A stretch of DNA of 64,000 bases from assembly GCA_905479015.1 (NCBI GenBank), contig CAJQKV010000008.1, positions 62,001 through 126,000 on the forward strand, read 5' to 3'. Within the stretch, counting starts at the first letter, position 1, and every line of letters begins with the position of its first letter. Source of the stretch: an uncultured Cyclobacteriaceae bacterium. GTDB taxonomy: Bacteria; Bacteroidota; Bacteroidia; Cytophagales; Cyclobacteriaceae. Positions 48,984 through 61,601 of this stretch are shown in pieces. Both the position numbers and the translations under genes were made by a program. Under the pieces are notes generated by a model. It saw only the letters and a program-made list of their open reading frames with translations, was not told the origin of the DNA and ran no database searches.

Positions 48984-49403
48984 ATGTTACAACCTAAGCG
49001 AACAAAGTTTAGAAAAAGACAGAAAGGAAGGGTTAAAGGATTAGCACAGCGAGGACATTTGTTGTCGTTTGGTACCTTCGGCGTTAAGTCTTTAGAGCCA
49101 GGATGGTTGACCAGTCGTCAGATTGAAGCGGCTCGTATTGCCATGACGCGTGCTATGAAGCGAGAAGGCCAAGTATGGATTAGAATTTTTCCAGATAAGC
49201 CAGTGACCAAAAAGCCAGCTGAAGTAAGAATGGGAAAAGGTAAGGGTGCTCCAGAGTATTGGGTGGCATGTGTAAAGCCTGGCACTATTTTGTTTGAGGC
49301 GGCAGGAGTAAGTCTTGATCTAGCAAAAGAGGCATTAAGTTTGGCGGCACAAAAGTTGCCCATTAGTTCAAGATTTGTAGTAAAGAGGGATTATCGAGCA
49401 TGA
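48984..49403 (+). CDS. rplP: Ribosomal protein L16 (uL16)
   Basis: The 139-residue protein has the N-terminal [13 protein letters not shown] and [12 protein letters not shown]. It organises the A-site tRNA elbow region. Its last 4 bp overlap rpmC. Confidence 0.98.
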   Translation: MLQPKRTKFRKRQKGRVKGLAQRGHLLSFGTFGVKSLEPGWLTSRQIEAARIAMTRAMKREGQVWIRIFPDKPVTKKPAEVRMGKGKGAPEYWVACVKPGTILFEAAGVSLDLAKEALSLAAQKLPISSRFVVKRDYRA

Positions 49404-49594
49404 AAAATTCTGAGTTAAGAGGTCTAAGTATAGATGAGTTGGCAAATAAACTTGCCATTGAAAAAGAGGCATACAGCAAATTGACGTTTGCTCACGCCAT
49501 CACGCCCATTGAAAATCCCATGAAGATTAAGGCAGCGCGTAAATTAATTGCAAGATTAGAAACTGAGGTGCGGGCAAAGCAGCTTGTTAAATAA
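49400..49594 (+). CDS. rpmC: Ribosomal protein L29 (uL29)
   Basis: The 64-residue helical protein has the pattern E-L-R-G-L-S-x-D-E-L and [19 protein letters not shown]. It sits beside L23 at the tunnel exit. It starts inside the rplP stop (ATGA). Confidence 0.96.
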   Translation: MKNSELRGLSIDELANKLAIEKEAYSKLTFAHAITPIENPMKIKAARKLIARLETEVRAKQLVK

Positions 49595-49601
49595 AGGGTT
49601 T

Positions 49602-49856
49602 ATGGAAAGAAATCTTAGAAAGGAAAGAGTAGGCCTAGTGATAGGCGACAAGATGCAGAAGAGCATCACGGTAGCTGTGGTAAGAAAGGTGAAGCATCCG
49701 ATGTATGGGAAGTTTGTTCAAAAGACCACCAAGCTTACGGCCCACGACGAACAAAATGATTGCAATGTTGGAGACACGGTCAAAATTATGGAGACTCGTC
49801 CTTTAAGCAAGAGTAAGCGATGGCGTTTAGTAGAAATAGTAAAAAGAGCAAAATAA
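49602..49856 (+). CDS. rpsQ: Ribosomal protein S17 (uS17)
   Basis: From the ATG at 49602 the protein has 84 residues. It has [18 protein letters not shown] and [10 protein letters not shown]. An in-frame TTG at 49584 lies inside rpmC and is unlikely to be the start. Confidence 0.97.
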   Translation: MERNLRKERVGLVIGDKMQKSITVAVVRKVKHPMYGKFVQKTTKLTAHDEQNDCNVGDTVKIMETRPLSKSKRWRLVEIVKRAK

Positions 49857-49857
49857 T

Positions 49858-50226
49858 ATGGTACAACAAGAATCAAGGCTTAAAGTAGCGGATAACAGTG
49901 GGGCCAAAGAGGTGCTATGTATTCGTGTTCTAGGAGGTACTAAAAAGAGATATGCCTACATTGGTGACACAATTGTGGTCTCGATTAAATCTGCCATCTC
50001 GTCTAGCTCTGTTAAGAAAGGGACGGTTTCCAAAGCAGTTGTCGTGCGGACCAAAAAAGAGATACGGAGAAAGGATGGTTCTTACGTCCGATTTGAGGAC
50101 AATGCAGCTGTTTTACTCAACGATAATAATGAGCCTAAAGGCACAAGGATATTTGGACCCGTAGCGCGGGAATTGCGCGAGAAGCAATTTATGAAAATCG
50201 TTTCATTGGCACCAGAAGTATTATAA
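49858..50226 (+). CDS. rplN: Ribosomal protein L14 (uL14)
   Basis: The 122-residue protein begins [16 protein letters not shown], the typical L14 start. It is the docking site of RsfS, whose gene is at 18240. Confidence 0.99.
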   Translation: MVQQESRLKVADNSGAKEVLCIRVLGGTKKRYAYIGDTIVVSIKSAISSSSVKKGTVSKAVVVRTKKEIRRKDGSYVRFEDNAAVLLNDNNEPKGTRIFGPVARELREKQFMKIVSLAPEVL

Positions 50227-50228
50227 TC

Positions 50229-50555
50229 ATGGCTGATATAAAAAAGATACATATAAAGAAAGGTGATACCGTCAAGGTCCTTACGGGAAATGATAACGGT
50301 AAAACAGGCAAAGTACTAGAAATAATAACCAGCAAGTACAGAGCAATTGTTGAAGGAGTAAATATGGTCACTAAACATGTCAAGCCTTCAGCTGACAAGC
50401 CCGAGGGTGGACTGATCAATACTGAAGCTGCATTGCACATCAGTAATTTGATGCTCGTAGATCCAGCATCGGGTGAGTCGACTAGAATTGGAAGAAAATT
50501 AAATGCTGATGGTAAAAATCAGCGTTATTCGAAAAAATCAGGAGAATTTATTTAA
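50229..50555 (+). CDS. rplX: Ribosomal protein L24 (uL24)
   Basis: The 108-residue protein has the KOW motif [17 protein letters not shown]. It initiates 50S assembly and lies at the tunnel exit. Confidence 0.98.
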   Translation: MADIKKIHIKKGDTVKVLTGNDNGKTGKVLEIITSKYRAIVEGVNMVTKHVKPSADKPEGGLINTEAALHISNLMLVDPASGESTRIGRKLNADGKNQRYSKKSGEFI

Positions 50556-50556
50556 G

Positions 50557-51111
50557 ATGGCAATCCCAAGACTAAAAGATAAATATATTTCAGAAATCAT
50601 TCCTTTGTTAAAGGAGAAGTTTCAATATAAGTCGGTAATGCAAGTGCCGAAGGTGGTGAAAATAGCTATAAACAGAGGTATTGGTGATGCGGTGTCCGAC
50701 AAAAAATTAGTAGATGTCGGCGTCTCAGAGTTAACCACAGTCACGGGCCAACTGGCCGTGGCTACGATTGCTAAGAAGTCAGTTTCTAATTTCAAGTTGA
50801 GAGAGGGAATGCCTATTGGTGCAAAGGTTACTCTTCGAGGGGATCGCATGTATGAATTTCTCGATAGATTATTAACCGTGGCACTTCCTCGAGTAAGGGA
50901 TTTTAAGGGTGTAAAAGCAAGAGGCTTTGATGGACGAGGGAATTATTCCTTAGGTGTTCAAGAGCAAATTATCTTTCCAGAGATCAGCATTGATAAAATC
51001 AACAAGATAGCAGGAATGGATATTACTTTCGTAACAACAGCTAAAACGGACGAAGAAAGTTTAGCATTGCTGAAAGCATTTGGTATGCCCTTTTCTAAGG
51101 GTAAAAATTAA
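50557..51111 (+). CDS. rplE: Ribosomal protein L5 (uL5)
   Basis: From the ATG at 50557, two bases after rplX stops, the protein has 184 residues. It has the L5 motifs [15 protein letters not shown] and F-P-E-I. It contacts 5S rRNA and the P-site tRNA. An in-frame upstream extension overlapping rplX was rejected. Confidence 0.98.
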   Translation: MAIPRLKDKYISEIIPLLKEKFQYKSVMQVPKVVKIAINRGIGDAVSDKKLVDVGVSELTTVTGQLAVATIAKKSVSNFKLREGMPIGAKVTLRGDRMYEFLDRLLTVALPRVRDFKGVKARGFDGRGNYSLGVQEQIIFPEISIDKINKIAGMDITFVTTAKTDEESLALLKAFGMPFSKGKN

Positions 51112-51118
51112 TTAGATA

Positions 51119-51388
51119 ATGGCAAAAGAATCATTAAAAGCAAGAGAAAGAAAAAGGGAGCGATTGGTCGCTAAGTTTGCTGAAAAAAGGAAAGCATTGA
51201 AGGCAGCCGGCGATTATGTAGGCTTGGATAAGTTACCAAAGGACTCATCTCCAGTCAGACTACATAATAGATGTAAATTGACCGGAAGACCTAAGGGTTA
51301 CATGAGGAAATTTGGCTTGTCAAGGGTAACTTTCAGAGAAATGGCCTCGGATGGAAAAATACCAGGGATAACCAAAGCAAGTTGGTAA
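51119..51388 (+). CDS. rpsN: Ribosomal protein S14 (uS14), zinc-free form
   Basis: The 89-residue protein has the C-terminal [19 protein letters not shown] but lacks the paired C-x2-C zinc ligands, so it is the longer zinc-independent type. A promoter lies between it and rpsH. Confidence 0.97.
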   Translation: MAKESLKARERKRERLVAKFAEKRKALKAAGDYVGLDKLPKDSSPVRLHNRCKLTGRPKGYMRKFGLSRVTFREMASDGKIPGITKASW

Positions 51389-51404
51389 TTTTAAGTCCAA
51401 AACA

Positions 51405-51435
51405 TTTTCTAAATAGAAAACAATAATTAACTTTG
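51405..51435 (+). promoter_or_regulatory. Internal promoter before rpsH
   Basis: TTTT (51405-51408), 19 nt, TAACTTTG (51428-51435), then CGTCCCTTTTT. It sits in the 84 bp gap between rpsN and rpsH, the largest gap between rplC and rplQ. Confidence 0.65.
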
Positions 51436-51472
51436 CGTCCCTTTTTAAGGAGACAAAAATCAAAAAATATTT

Positions 51473-51871
51473 ATGGTAACAGACCCCATAGCAGATTATT
51501 TAACTAGAATTCGGAATGCCATTGGCGCGAATCATAGAATTGTAGAGATTCCTACCTCTCGCATGAAAAAAGAAATAACCAAACTTTTACATGATCAAGG
51601 GTATATCGCTAATTTCAAATTTGATAAAGAGGGCCCAGGTTCAGTAATCAAAATTGCGCTTAAATATAATCCTGAGACCAAGCGTTCTGCTATAACCAAC
51701 CTTGAGCGAGTAAGTAAGCCAGGGTTAAGAAAATATAAGGGTGCGGGCGAGTTGCCTCGTGTCCTCAATGGCTTGGGTATCGCTGTGATCAGTACATCAA
51801 AAGGTATAATCACGGATAAGAAGGCCAGAACAGAAAATATAGGTGGTGAAATACTTTGTTACGTTTATTAA
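51473..51871 (+). CDS. rpsH: Ribosomal protein S8 (uS8)
   Basis: The 132-residue protein has D-P-I-A-D-Y-L-T-R-I-R-N-A and the C-terminal G-G-E-I-L-C-Y-V-Y. S8 binds the central domain of 16S rRNA and represses the spc operon in E. coli. Confidence 0.98.
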   Translation: MVTDPIADYLTRIRNAIGANHRIVEIPTSRMKKEITKLLHDQGYIANFKFDKEGPGSVIKIALKYNPETKRSAITNLERVSKPGLRKYKGAGELPRVLNGLGIAVISTSKGIITDKKARTENIGGEILCYVY

Positions 51872-51880
51872 TTTTTTAAT

Positions 51881-52432
51881 ATGTCGAGAATAGGAAAAGC
51901 CCCAATAACCATACCTTCAGGAGTTGAGATAACTGTAGAAGGGGGTGAAGTAAGAGTAAACGGACCAAAGGGCCAATTGTCACAGGATATAGGTACTGAG
52001 ATCACGGCCTCAATTGAGGAAGGTATTTTAACTGTCCAGAGACCCACAGAGCAGAAAAGACATAAGGCCCTGCATGGATTATACAGGTCTTTAATCCATA
52101 ACATGGTGACGGGTGTTAGCGAAGGGTACAGTTGTAAACTCGAATTAGTTGGAGTAGGTTATAAGGCAGCGGTTCAAGGAAATATTTTAGAATTAAATTT
52201 GGGTTACTCCCACAATATTTTTCTGGCGATCCCATTAGAACTTAAGATATCATCTGAAACCGCAAAGGGTAAAAATCCGATTATTAGTCTTGACAGTAGT
52301 GATAAGCAATTATTAGGGCAGGTTGCTGCCAAAATACGGTCGCTTAGAAAAATTGAGCCTTATAAAGGCAAGGGTATACGTTTTGTGGGTGAAGAGATTA
52401 GGAGAAAAGCTGGTAAGACGGCTGCTAAATAA
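51881..52432 (+). CDS. rplF: Ribosomal protein L6 (uL6)
   Basis: The 183-residue protein has the repeated L6 fold, with M-S-R-I-G-K-A-P-I-x-I-P at the start and [11 protein letters not shown] near the end. It lies near the factor-binding site. Confidence 0.98.
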   Translation: MSRIGKAPITIPSGVEITVEGGEVRVNGPKGQLSQDIGTEITASIEEGILTVQRPTEQKRHKALHGLYRSLIHNMVTGVSEGYSCKLELVGVGYKAAVQGNILELNLGYSHNIFLAIPLELKISSETAKGKNPIISLDSSDKQLLGQVAAKIRSLRKIEPYKGKGIRFVGEEIRRKAGKTAAK

Positions 52433-52440
52433 GTAGAGAA

Positions 52441-52788
52441 ATGGCTATATCAAAGGTTAATAGAAGAATTAGAATTAGAAAGGGAATTCGCAGCAAAATT
52501 TCAGGGAGCAGTTTGGCACCACGATTGTCAGTATATAGGAGTAATCGAGCTATTTACGCACAATTGATTAACGATGAGAATGGCGAAACGCTAGTAGCTG
52601 CTTCATCTAAAGAGATTGGAGGTTCAAATGTTACGGTGGCGATTTCAAAAGAAGTAGGATTGAAATTAGCTGAAAAGGCACAATCCAGTGGAATTCAAAA
52701 GGTCGTTTTTGATCGGGGAGGTTATCCTTTTCATGGTCAGGTGAAAGCAATGGCTGATGGAGCACGTGAGGGAGGTTTAAAATTTTAA
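52441..52788 (+). CDS. rplR: Ribosomal protein L18 (uL18)
   Basis: The 115-residue protein has [16 protein letters not shown] and [10 protein letters not shown]. It binds 5S rRNA with L5. Confidence 0.98.
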   Translation: MAISKVNRRIRIRKGIRSKISGSSLAPRLSVYRSNRAIYAQLINDENGETLVAASSKEIGGSNVTVAISKEVGLKLAEKAQSSGIQKVVFDRGGYPFHGQVKAMADGAREGGLKF

Positions 52789-52794
52789 AAAAAT

Positions 52795-53313
52795 ATGTCA
52801 CAATCAAATATTAAAATAGTCCGAGCGAGCGACATTGATCTTAAAGAAAAGGTAGTTGCGATCAAACGTGTGGCTAAGGTGGTCAAAGGAGGTCGCAGGT
52901 TTAGCTTTTCAGCTATTGTTGTCGTAGGTGATGGAAATGGAGTTGTTGGATACGGGCTAGGTAAGGCCAATGAGGTCACCGATGCGATAACCAAAGGAAT
53001 TGATGACGCTAAGAAAAATTTGGTACGTGTCCCAGTGTTCAAAGGGACAGTACCGCATGAAGCCATTGGAAAATTTGGTGGTGGGTTTGTTTTATTAAAG
53101 CCGGCATCAGCAGGTACGGGTGTTATCGCTGGCGGTGCCATGCGTGCGGTCCTTGAGAGCGCTGGAGTTCATGACGTTTTAGCTAAATCGAAAGGATCTT
53201 CGAATCCCCATAATGTAGTGAAAGCCACTTTCGATGCGCTTGCTAAAATGAGAGATCCATTGACCATTGCAAGGCAGCGTGGAGTAACACTAGACAAAGT
53301 TTTTAACGGTTAG
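52795..53313 (+). CDS. rpsE: Ribosomal protein S5 (uS5)
   Basis: The 172-residue protein has the N-terminal double-stranded RNA-binding domain ([11 protein letters not shown]) and G-V-H-D-V-L-A-K-S-x-G-S near the C-terminal domain. It contributes to decoding accuracy. Confidence 0.98.
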   Translation: MSQSNIKIVRASDIDLKEKVVAIKRVAKVVKGGRRFSFSAIVVVGDGNGVVGYGLGKANEVTDAITKGIDDAKKNLVRVPVFKGTVPHEAIGKFGGGFVLLKPASAGTGVIAGGAMRAVLESAGVHDVLAKSKGSSNPHNVVKATFDALAKMRDPLTIARQRGVTLDKVFNG

Positions 53314-53316
53314 ATT

Positions 53317-53496
53317 ATGAATAAAGTTTTAGTCACCCAGATACGAAGTACTATTAAACGGCCCAAGAGGCAAGTGTTGACCATTCAAGCACTAGGTCTA
53401 GGTAAGCTCAATAGAACGGTTGAAAAGGAGTTAACTCCACAGATTGCCGGAATGATAAATAAAGTGAGACACCTAGTAGACGTAAAAGAAGTTTAA
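53317..53496 (+). CDS. rpmD: Ribosomal protein L30 (uL30)
   Basis: This 59-residue gene fills the gap between rpsE and rplO. The product starts [13 protein letters not shown] and continues [10 protein letters not shown], with [10 protein letters not shown] near the end, all typical of L30. Confidence 0.96.
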   Translation: MNKVLVTQIRSTIKRPKRQVLTIQALGLGKLNRTVEKELTPQIAGMINKVRHLVDVKEV

Positions 53497-53497
53497 G

Positions 53498-53947
53498 ATG
53501 AAATTAGAATCATTAAAACCTGCAGCAGGATCGATCAAGAAGAGAAAAATCATTGGTAGAGGTCAAGGATCTGGAAGGGGAGGTACTTCGACCAAAGGTC
53601 ATAATGGAGCTCAGTCTCGTGCGGGTTATTCACGAAAAATTGGTTTTGAGGGTGGACAAATGCCCTTGCAGAGAAGAATACCTAAGTTTGGCTTCAAGAA
53701 CAATAATAGAATCCCCTCAAAGGCGGTAAATTTGGATACACTGGAATTACTAGCAACGAGTAAGAAACTTAAAGAAATCACTGTAGAGGTTCTGATTCAA
53801 AATGGTTTGATAGGGAAAAAAGATGTGGTTAAAATATTAAGTAGAGGGGAAATAAAGACGAAGATTTCGGTCACAGTTCACAAGTTTTCAAAGGCTGCAG
53901 TAGAGGCTATTGAGGCAGCAGGAGGAACCGCAACAGTTATAGGTTGA
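53498..53947 (+). CDS. rplO: Ribosomal protein L15 (uL15)
   Basis: The 149-residue protein has the basic N-terminal G-R-G-Q-G-S-G-R-G-G-T-S-T-K-G and G-F-E-G-G-Q-M-P-L. The stop overlaps the secY start (TGATG). Confidence 0.98.
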   Translation: MKLESLKPAAGSIKKRKIIGRGQGSGRGGTSTKGHNGAQSRAGYSRKIGFEGGQMPLQRRIPKFGFKNNNRIPSKAVNLDTLELLATSKKLKEITVEVLIQNGLIGKKDVVKILSRGEIKTKISVTVHKFSKAAVEAIEAAGGTATVIG

Positions 53948-55260
53948 TGAAAAAATTCTTCAGTACCATATCAAATATATTTTCAATCGAAGAACTTCGA
54001 ACTCGAATACTTAATACGCTCGGTTTTCTTATTATTTTTAGATTAGGTTCTTTCATTACCTTACCAGGAATAGACCCATCCAAGTTAGTGGACAATGCAG
54101 GAGGCATATTTGGCCTACTCGATACTTTTTTAGGTGGTGCTTTTAGTAACGCTTCTATTTTTGGTTTGGGTATCATGCCCTATATTTCGGCATCGATTGT
54201 GTTGCAGTTGCTTACCGTGGCAGTTCCTTATTTCCAGAAATTACAAAAGGAGGGGGATAGTGGCCGAAAAAAAATCAGTCAAATTACAAGAGTGTTGACT
54301 TTATTCATATGCATGGCTCAATCTGCAGCTTATTTAACTACTATATCTGCAGACGCCATTGTTTTAAATGGATTTTTCTTTCGAATATCTTCCATGATCA
54401 TGCTAACTGCAGGTACTGTTTTTTGTATGTGGTTAGGAGAAAAAATAACGGATAAAGGTATAGGTAATGGTATTTCCATGCTTATTATGATCGGTATCAT
54501 TTCAAGATTTCCTGCAAGTATTGTAGCCGAAGCTATGTCACGTGGGATGAGTCAAATGTTATTCTTTTTTATCGAGATGGTGGCTTTATTCTTTGTGGTG
54601 ATGGCGACCGTAGCCTTAGTTCAGGCCATAAGGAGAATCCCAGTTCAATATGCCAAGCAAGTCGTCGGTAATAAAGTGTATGGAGGTCAACGACAATACA
54701 TACCATTGAAGGTGAATAGTTCAGGCGTAATGCCGATCATTTTTGCGCAGTCTTTAATGTTTTTACCTGCCATGATTGGAGGGATCTGGGCCGAAAATAG
54801 TGATACAGCCCAATGGGTAGTCGCGACCTTCTCGAGGGTTGAGTCCTGGCAGTACAGCTTGTTGTTTGCCATTTTGATCATTGTGTTTACCTTTTTCTAC
54901 ACAGCTATTACCATTAATCCTACCCAAATATCCGACGATATGAAAAGAAATGGAGGATTTATACCTGGAATTAAACCGGGTAAGCAGACGTCAGAATTCA
55001 TTGATGGTGTTTTGTCCCGGATCACGTTACCAGGGTCTGTATTTTTAGCCATCATAGCTATTTTGCCCGCTTTTGCCATTTTAGGCGGTGTGAGCAGGGG
55101 TTTTGCCCAGTTTTATGGAGGTACCTCATTACTCATCATGGTGGGTGTTATTCTAGACACTTTACAGCAAATTGAAAGTTATTTATTGATGCGACATTAT
55201 GAAGGAATGATGAAGTCAGGTCGAGTTAGAGGTAGATCCCAAAACACTGGAACGGCATAA
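53947..55260 (+). CDS. secY: Preprotein translocase subunit SecY
   Basis: The 437-residue protein has about ten membrane helices and the family motifs [10 protein letters not shown] and G-M-x-K-S-G-R at the end. I chose the ATG at 53947 over the TTG one codon earlier. It forms the Sec channel with SecE (30055). The gene map, which often follows secY, is missing, and infA overlaps the stop by one base. Confidence 0.98.
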   Translation: MKKFFSTISNIFSIEELRTRILNTLGFLIIFRLGSFITLPGIDPSKLVDNAGGIFGLLDTFLGGAFSNASIFGLGIMPYISASIVLQLLTVAVPYFQKLQKEGDSGRKKISQITRVLTLFICMAQSAAYLTTISADAIVLNGFFFRISSMIMLTAGTVFCMWLGEKITDKGIGNGISMLIMIGIISRFPASIVAEAMSRGMSQMLFFFIEMVALFFVVMATVALVQAIRRIPVQYAKQVVGNKVYGGQRQYIPLKVNSSGVMPIIFAQSLMFLPAMIGGIWAENSDTAQWVVATFSRVESWQYSLLFAILIIVFTFFYTAITINPTQISDDMKRNGGFIPGIKPGKQTSEFIDGVLSRITLPGSVFLAIIAILPAFAILGGVSRGFAQFYGGTSLLIMVGVILDTLQQIESYLLMRHYEGMMKSGRVRGRSQNTGTA

Positions 55261-55478
55261 TGGCAAAGCAAGCATCCATAGAACAAGACGGGACCATAGT
55301 AGAAGCACTCTCTAATGCTATGTTTCGTGTAGAGCTTGAGAATGGGCATGAAGTAATTGCGCATATCTCAGGAAAAATGAGAATGTTTTATATTAAAATA
55401 TTACCGGGAGATCGTGTGAAGATGGAAATGTCTCCGTACGATCTATCTAAAGGTAGAATCGTTTATCGATATAAATAG
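55260..55478 (+). CDS. infA: Translation initiation factor IF-1
   Basis: The 72-residue OB-fold protein has [17 protein letters not shown], and [15 protein letters not shown]. It binds the 30S A site. Confidence 0.98.
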   Translation: MAKQASIEQDGTIVEALSNAMFRVELENGHEVIAHISGKMRMFYIKILPGDRVKMEMSPYDLSKGRIVYRYK

Positions 55479-55483
55479 TTAAG

Positions 55484-55600
55484 ATGAAAGTTAGAGCATC
55501 AGTAAAAAAGCGAAGTGTCGATTGCAAAGTAATCCGAAGAAAAGGAAAGCTCTATGTGATCAATAAAAAGAACCCGAAGTTTAAACAAAGACAAGGTTAA
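55484..55600 (+). CDS. rpmJ: Ribosomal protein L36 (bL36), zinc-free form
   Basis: This gene of 38 codons lies between infA and rpsM. The product has [10 protein letters not shown] and C-K-V-I-R-R-K-G, ending K-Q-R-Q-G. Only one of the four zinc ligands (Cys14) remains, as in other zinc-free L36 proteins. Confidence 0.96.
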   Translation: MKVRASVKKRSVDCKVIRRKGKLYVINKKNPKFKQRQG

Positions 55601-55601
55601 T

Positions 55602-55979
55602 ATGGCCAGAATAGCAGGAGTAGATATTCCAGATGTAAAGAGAGGTGAGATAGGACTCACATACATATTTGGGATCGGAATAAATAGAGCGAGAAAGATC
55701 TTATTAGAGGCGGGCGTCGATGTAAACACAAAGGTGAAAGACTGGAGCGATGAAGATCAAGTTAAGATCAGAGCCATTATTACAGAGACCATCAAGGTTG
55801 AGGGTGTGCTCAAGTCTGAAATACAGTTAAGTATAAAGAGATTGATGGATATAGGCTGTTACAGGGGCCTTAGACATCGTAAGGGCTTACCTCTGAGAGG
55901 GCAAAGAACTAAAAATAATGCGCGAACCAGAAAAGGAAAGCGTAAAACAGTAGCTAATAAGAAGAAAGCGGTCAAGTAA
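55602..55979 (+). CDS. rpsM: Ribosomal protein S13 (uS13)
   Basis: The 125-residue protein has A-R-I-A-G-V-D-I-P and [22 protein letters not shown], split by short gaps. It makes bridges between subunits and contacts P-site tRNA. Confidence 0.98.
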   Translation: MARIAGVDIPDVKRGEIGLTYIFGIGINRARKILLEAGVDVNTKVKDWSDEDQVKIRAIITETIKVEGVLKSEIQLSIKRLMDIGCYRGLRHRKGLPLRGQRTKNNARTRKGKRKTVANKKKAVK

Positions 55980-55988
55980 AATAGCGTA

Positions 55989-56381
55989 ATGGCACAAAAA
56001 AGAAAAGATAAGGCAAAGAAAAGGGTAGTTGTTGTGGAAGCTGTGGGTGAGGCCCATATTCAGGCAACTTTTAATAATATCATTATTTCCTTAACCAACA
56101 CGCAAGGGCAAGTGGTCTCTTGGGCGTCTGCGGGTAAAATGGGTTTTAGAGGTTCAAAAAAGAACACACCATATGCAGGCCAGGTAGCGGCAGCTGATTG
56201 TGCTCAGAAAGCTCATGAAATGGGTCTGAGAAAAGTGGAAGTCTTTGTCAAGGGGCCAGGAGCGGGTAGAGAATCTGCAATTAGAGCGATCCAAAATACC
56301 GGAATCGAAGTTACTGCAATTAGAGATGTGACACCACTTCCTCATAATGGATGTAGGCCACCGAAAAGAAGAAGAGTTTAA
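55989..56381 (+). CDS. rpsK: Ribosomal protein S11 (uS11)
   Basis: The 130-residue protein has [23 protein letters not shown] and the C-terminal [15 protein letters not shown]. It forms part of the platform near the E site. Confidence 0.99.
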   Translation: MAQKRKDKAKKRVVVVEAVGEAHIQATFNNIIISLTNTQGQVVSWASAGKMGFRGSKKNTPYAGQVAAADCAQKAHEMGLRKVEVFVKGPGAGRESAIRAIQNTGIEVTAIRDVTPLPHNGCRPPKRRRV

Positions 56382-56405
56382 TTAAGTCTAAAATACTAAG
56401 TAGAT

Positions 56406-57011
56406 ATGGCTAGATACAGAGGCCCTAAGTCCAAGATAGCAAGAAAATTTGGAGAACCCATTTTTGGTCCAAGTAAGGCATTGCTGAATAAAGCATACCC
56501 TCCGGGTCAACATGGAAAGGGCAGAAGAAAGAAGCTTTCGGAATTTGCAATCCAGCTTGCTGAAAAGCAGAAGGCGAAATATACTTATGGTCTGCTCGAA
56601 AAGCAGTTTGCTAATGTCTTCAACAAAGCATCCCGAAAAAGTGGGATCACAGGAGAGATTTTACTCCAATTACTTGAGTCGAGATTAGATAATACCATTT
56701 ATAGACTTGGTATTGCATCGACGCGACGAGCGGCTCGACAATTGGTATTGCACAAGCATATTATGGTGAACGGAGGTATTGTTAATATTCCTTCGTATAC
56801 TTTGAGAAACAATGATATTGTATCAGTTCGAGAACGTTCTAAATCTTTAGAATTGATTTCAAACAGTCTCGCATCGACAGCAACCAAGACGTTTTCATGG
56901 TTGGAATGGAATAGTACAGATTACTCAGGTAAATTTTTAAATCTTCCCGAGAGAGAAGAGATACCTGAAAATATTAAGGAGCAGCTTATTGTTGAGCTGT
57001 ACTCAAAATAA
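56406..57011 (+). CDS. rpsD: Ribosomal protein S4 (uS4)
   Basis: The 201-residue protein has the S4 RNA-binding domain ([13 protein letters not shown] and [14 protein letters not shown]). It lacks the N-terminal zinc cysteines. S4 nucleates 30S assembly and in E. coli represses the alpha operon. Confidence 0.98.
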   Translation: MARYRGPKSKIARKFGEPIFGPSKALLNKAYPPGQHGKGRRKKLSEFAIQLAEKQKAKYTYGLLEKQFANVFNKASRKSGITGEILLQLLESRLDNTIYRLGIASTRRAARQLVLHKHIMVNGGIVNIPSYTLRNNDIVSVRERSKSLELISNSLASTATKTFSWLEWNSTDYSGKFLNLPEREEIPENIKEQLIVELYSK

Positions 57012-57040
57012 TTGATTTACTAAAAGTTAAAAATAACGAT

Positions 57041-58030
57041 ATGTCGATTTTAGCATTTCAAATGCCCGATAAAGTGGTAATGGAGAAGGCAGATGATTTT
57101 CATGGTCTCTTCACATTTAAGCCCCTAGAAAAAGGTTACGGCGTTACGGTGGGTAACGCACTTCGAAGAATTTTATTATCTTCCTTGGAGGGCTATGCCA
57201 TCACTGAAATAAGAGTGCCTGGTGTACTCCATGAATTTTCAACCATCAAAGGTATGGTCGAAGACGTAAGTGAACTGATTTTAAATCTCAAAATGGTACG
57301 CTTCAAAAAAATTGCGGGAGTTGATGACGATAAAATTACAGTTAAGGTTTCGGGAAAGGAGAAATTGACTGGCGCTGATATTGGAATGTCAACAGCCTCA
57401 TATGAAGTGTTGAATCCAGATCACATTGTATGTAAATTGGATAGCTCGGCCAAATTTGAATTAGAACTGACTGTTGAAAAAGGGAGGGGTTACGTGCCTG
57501 CTGAGGAAAATAAGGGTGAGGAGCAAGATTTTGGTGCTATTGCCATTGATTCTATTTTTACGCCCATAAAAAATGTCAAGTACAGTGTAGAAAACACTCG
57601 TGTTGAGCAAAAAACGGATTACGAACAACTTGTTTTGGACATAGAAACTGATGGATCTATTCATCCTGAAAATGCATTGAAAGGTGCGGCTAACATTTTA
57701 ATACAGCATTTTATGTTGTTCTCAGATCAAAGTATGATTTTAGATACGGCCACTAAGGGAGAGCCTGAGCAAGTGGATGAAGAATTACTTCACATGCGAA
57801 AGTTGTTGAAAACATCTCTTAATGATCTCGATTTATCGGTGCGAGCATATAACTGTCTTAAAGCAGCTGAAGTTCGCTCACTTGGAGACTTGGTGAATCT
57901 TGAAATATCAGAAATGATGAAATTCAGAAACTTCGGAAAGAAGTCACTAGCAGAATTAGAGCAATTGGTGGTTGAAAAGGGTCTAACTTTTGGAATGGAC
58001 TTGGCAAAATACAAACTAGAAGAAGAATGA
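57041..58030 (+). CDS. rpoA: RNA polymerase subunit alpha
   Basis: The 329-residue protein has the N-terminal dimer domain ([21 protein letters not shown]) and a C-terminal DNA-binding domain with N-C-L-K-A-A-E-V and F-G-K-K-S-L-A-E-L. It overlaps rplQ by 4 bp (ATGA). Confidence 0.99.
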   Translation: MSILAFQMPDKVVMEKADDFHGLFTFKPLEKGYGVTVGNALRRILLSSLEGYAITEIRVPGVLHEFSTIKGMVEDVSELILNLKMVRFKKIAGVDDDKITVKVSGKEKLTGADIGMSTASYEVLNPDHIVCKLDSSAKFELELTVEKGRGYVPAEENKGEEQDFGAIAIDSIFTPIKNVKYSVENTRVEQKTDYEQLVLDIETDGSIHPENALKGAANILIQHFMLFSDQSMILDTATKGEPEQVDEELLHMRKLLKTSLNDLDLSVRAYNCLKAAEVRSLGDLVNLEISEMMKFRNFGKKSLAELEQLVVEKGLTFGMDLAKYKLEEE

Positions 58031-58581
58031 GACACGGAAAAAAATTCAATCATTTAGGCAGGACAACGTCTCACCGAAAAGCGATGCTATCGAATATGGC
58101 CTCGTCATTGATTAAATATAAAAGGATAAATACGACAGTAGCAAAGGCCAAGGCTTTGAGAAAGTATGTCGAACCTTTGATCACCAAGGCTAAAGAGGAC
58201 TCAACAAATTCAAGAAGGGTAGTCTTTCAATATTTGCAGGATAAAGAATCTATTATCGAACTTTTTGGAGCGGTCGCAGAAAAAGTAGCCAACAGACCCG
58301 GTGGATATACTAGAATTTTAAAGACGGGTAGCAGATTAGGTGATAATGCCGAAATGTGTGTGATGGAACTGGTTGATTACAATGAATTATTGCTCCAAGA
58401 AGCAAAGCCAAAAGCGGCTAAGCGATCAAGAAGGAGTAAATCCAAGTCACCATCATCTGAAACCTCAGTGGTCGAAGAAGCCGAAGTAGTGGCCTCTGAA
58501 CCGGAAGTGAAAGATGAAACGATTGAAGCTTCTGACCCAAAGACGGAAGCTTCTGATGAAGAGGAGGAGAAAAAAGATTAA
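58027..58581 (+). CDS. rplQ: Ribosomal protein L17 (bL17) with long acidic tail
   Basis: The 184-residue protein has the L17 core ([18 protein letters not shown]) in the first ~125 residues. A low-complexity tail of about 55 residues follows, first Lys/Arg/Ser-rich and then Glu/Asp-rich. The core is standard, and the tail is longer than in most bacteria. Confidence 0.97.
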   Translation: MRHGKKFNHLGRTTSHRKAMLSNMASSLIKYKRINTTVAKAKALRKYVEPLITKAKEDSTNSRRVVFQYLQDKESIIELFGAVAEKVANRPGGYTRILKTGSRLGDNAEMCVMELVDYNELLLQEAKPKAAKRSRRSKSKSPSSETSVVEEAEVVASEPEVKDETIEASDPKTEASDEEEEKKD

Positions 58582-58600
58582 ATTTTTCAGAAATAATTAA

Positions 58601-58630
58601 AGGATTGAGGTTTCTCAGTCCTTTTTTTTT
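58601..58630 (+). terminator. Strong intrinsic terminator after rplQ
   Basis: AGGATTGAG (58601-58609) pairs with CTCAGTCCT (58614-58622) over 9 bp with one G-T pair and a GTTT loop, followed by a run of T residues to 58630. It ends the ribosomal block. Confidence 0.9.
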
Positions 58631-58652
58631 GTGCTTAGGTCAGCATTTCTGT

Positions 58653-58660
58653 TATTTTTG
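58653..58660 (+). promoter_or_regulatory. -7 promoter box of carA-eno
   Basis: TATTTTTG matches TAnnTTTG, 35 nt before the carA ATG. A TTTG at 58628-58631 lies 21 nt upstream, partly inside the rplQ terminator T-run. Confidence 0.5.
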
Positions 58661-58695
58661 TGTCATTAGTTAGTATTAAATTTTCTATTTGAATT

Positions 58696-61082
<2,387 letters not shown>

Positions 61083-61098
61083 GGACAATTTGATTAGG

Positions 61099-61128
61099 AA
61101 AAAAAACCGGGTACTACCCGGTTTTTTT
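61099..61128. terminator. Bidirectional-type terminator after eno
   Basis: ACCGGG (61106-61111), loop TACTA and CCCGGT (61117-61122) form a symmetrical hairpin with an A-run before and a T-run of seven after, so it can act in both directions. Confidence 0.9.
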
Positions 61129-61261
61129 ATGTCCTTTTTGGAATTTAATTATGGGTTAACCTTTCTTTTAAGAACTTATTCCATTGATTTTATCTCAAGA
61201 TCAACGAAATACACACTTCTCATCTTCATTTCCGTACATTTTTTTTATCTTTAACTTGAAT

Positions 61262-61573
61262 ATGAAAAGTTTAATGCAGCAGATTCCCCCAATATTTAAA
61301 AACATGTATGTTTTGGGGACCGTATTTTTCATAGTTTGGTTAATGATATTTGATTCAAATGATATTTTGACCCAACTGTCCCTAAGGAAAAAAGAAGCAG
61401 ATTTACAACAAACGCAATTCTATTATCAAAAACAAATTGAGACCGTAAAGGCTGATCGTGAAGCGTTATTTAGCAACCAAGATTTGTTAGAGCGCATTGC
61501 TAGAGAAAAGTATTATATGAGGGCTGAAGGAGAAGATGTATATGTCATGGTTCCAGAATCAACAGACGAGTAG
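61262..61573 (+). CDS. FtsB/DivIC-like septum formation initiator
   Basis: From the ATG at 61262 the protein has 103 residues: a short N-terminus, one membrane helix (about residues 14-33), then a coiled coil (L-R-K-K-E-A-D-L-Q-Q-T-Q) and a conserved R-I-A-R-E-K-Y-Y-M end. This is the layout of FtsB/DivIC, which links FtsL and FtsQ at the division site. A longer frame from 61184 adds a Ser/Phe-rich stretch and is unlikely. Confidence 0.85.
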   Translation: MKSLMQQIPPIFKNMYVLGTVFFIVWLMIFDSNDILTQLSLRKKEADLQQTQFYYQKQIETVKADREALFSNQDLLERIAREKYYMRAEGEDVYVMVPESTDE

Positions 61574-61601
61574 GTAAAGTAAAACCCGAGTTTATTATTT
61601 C

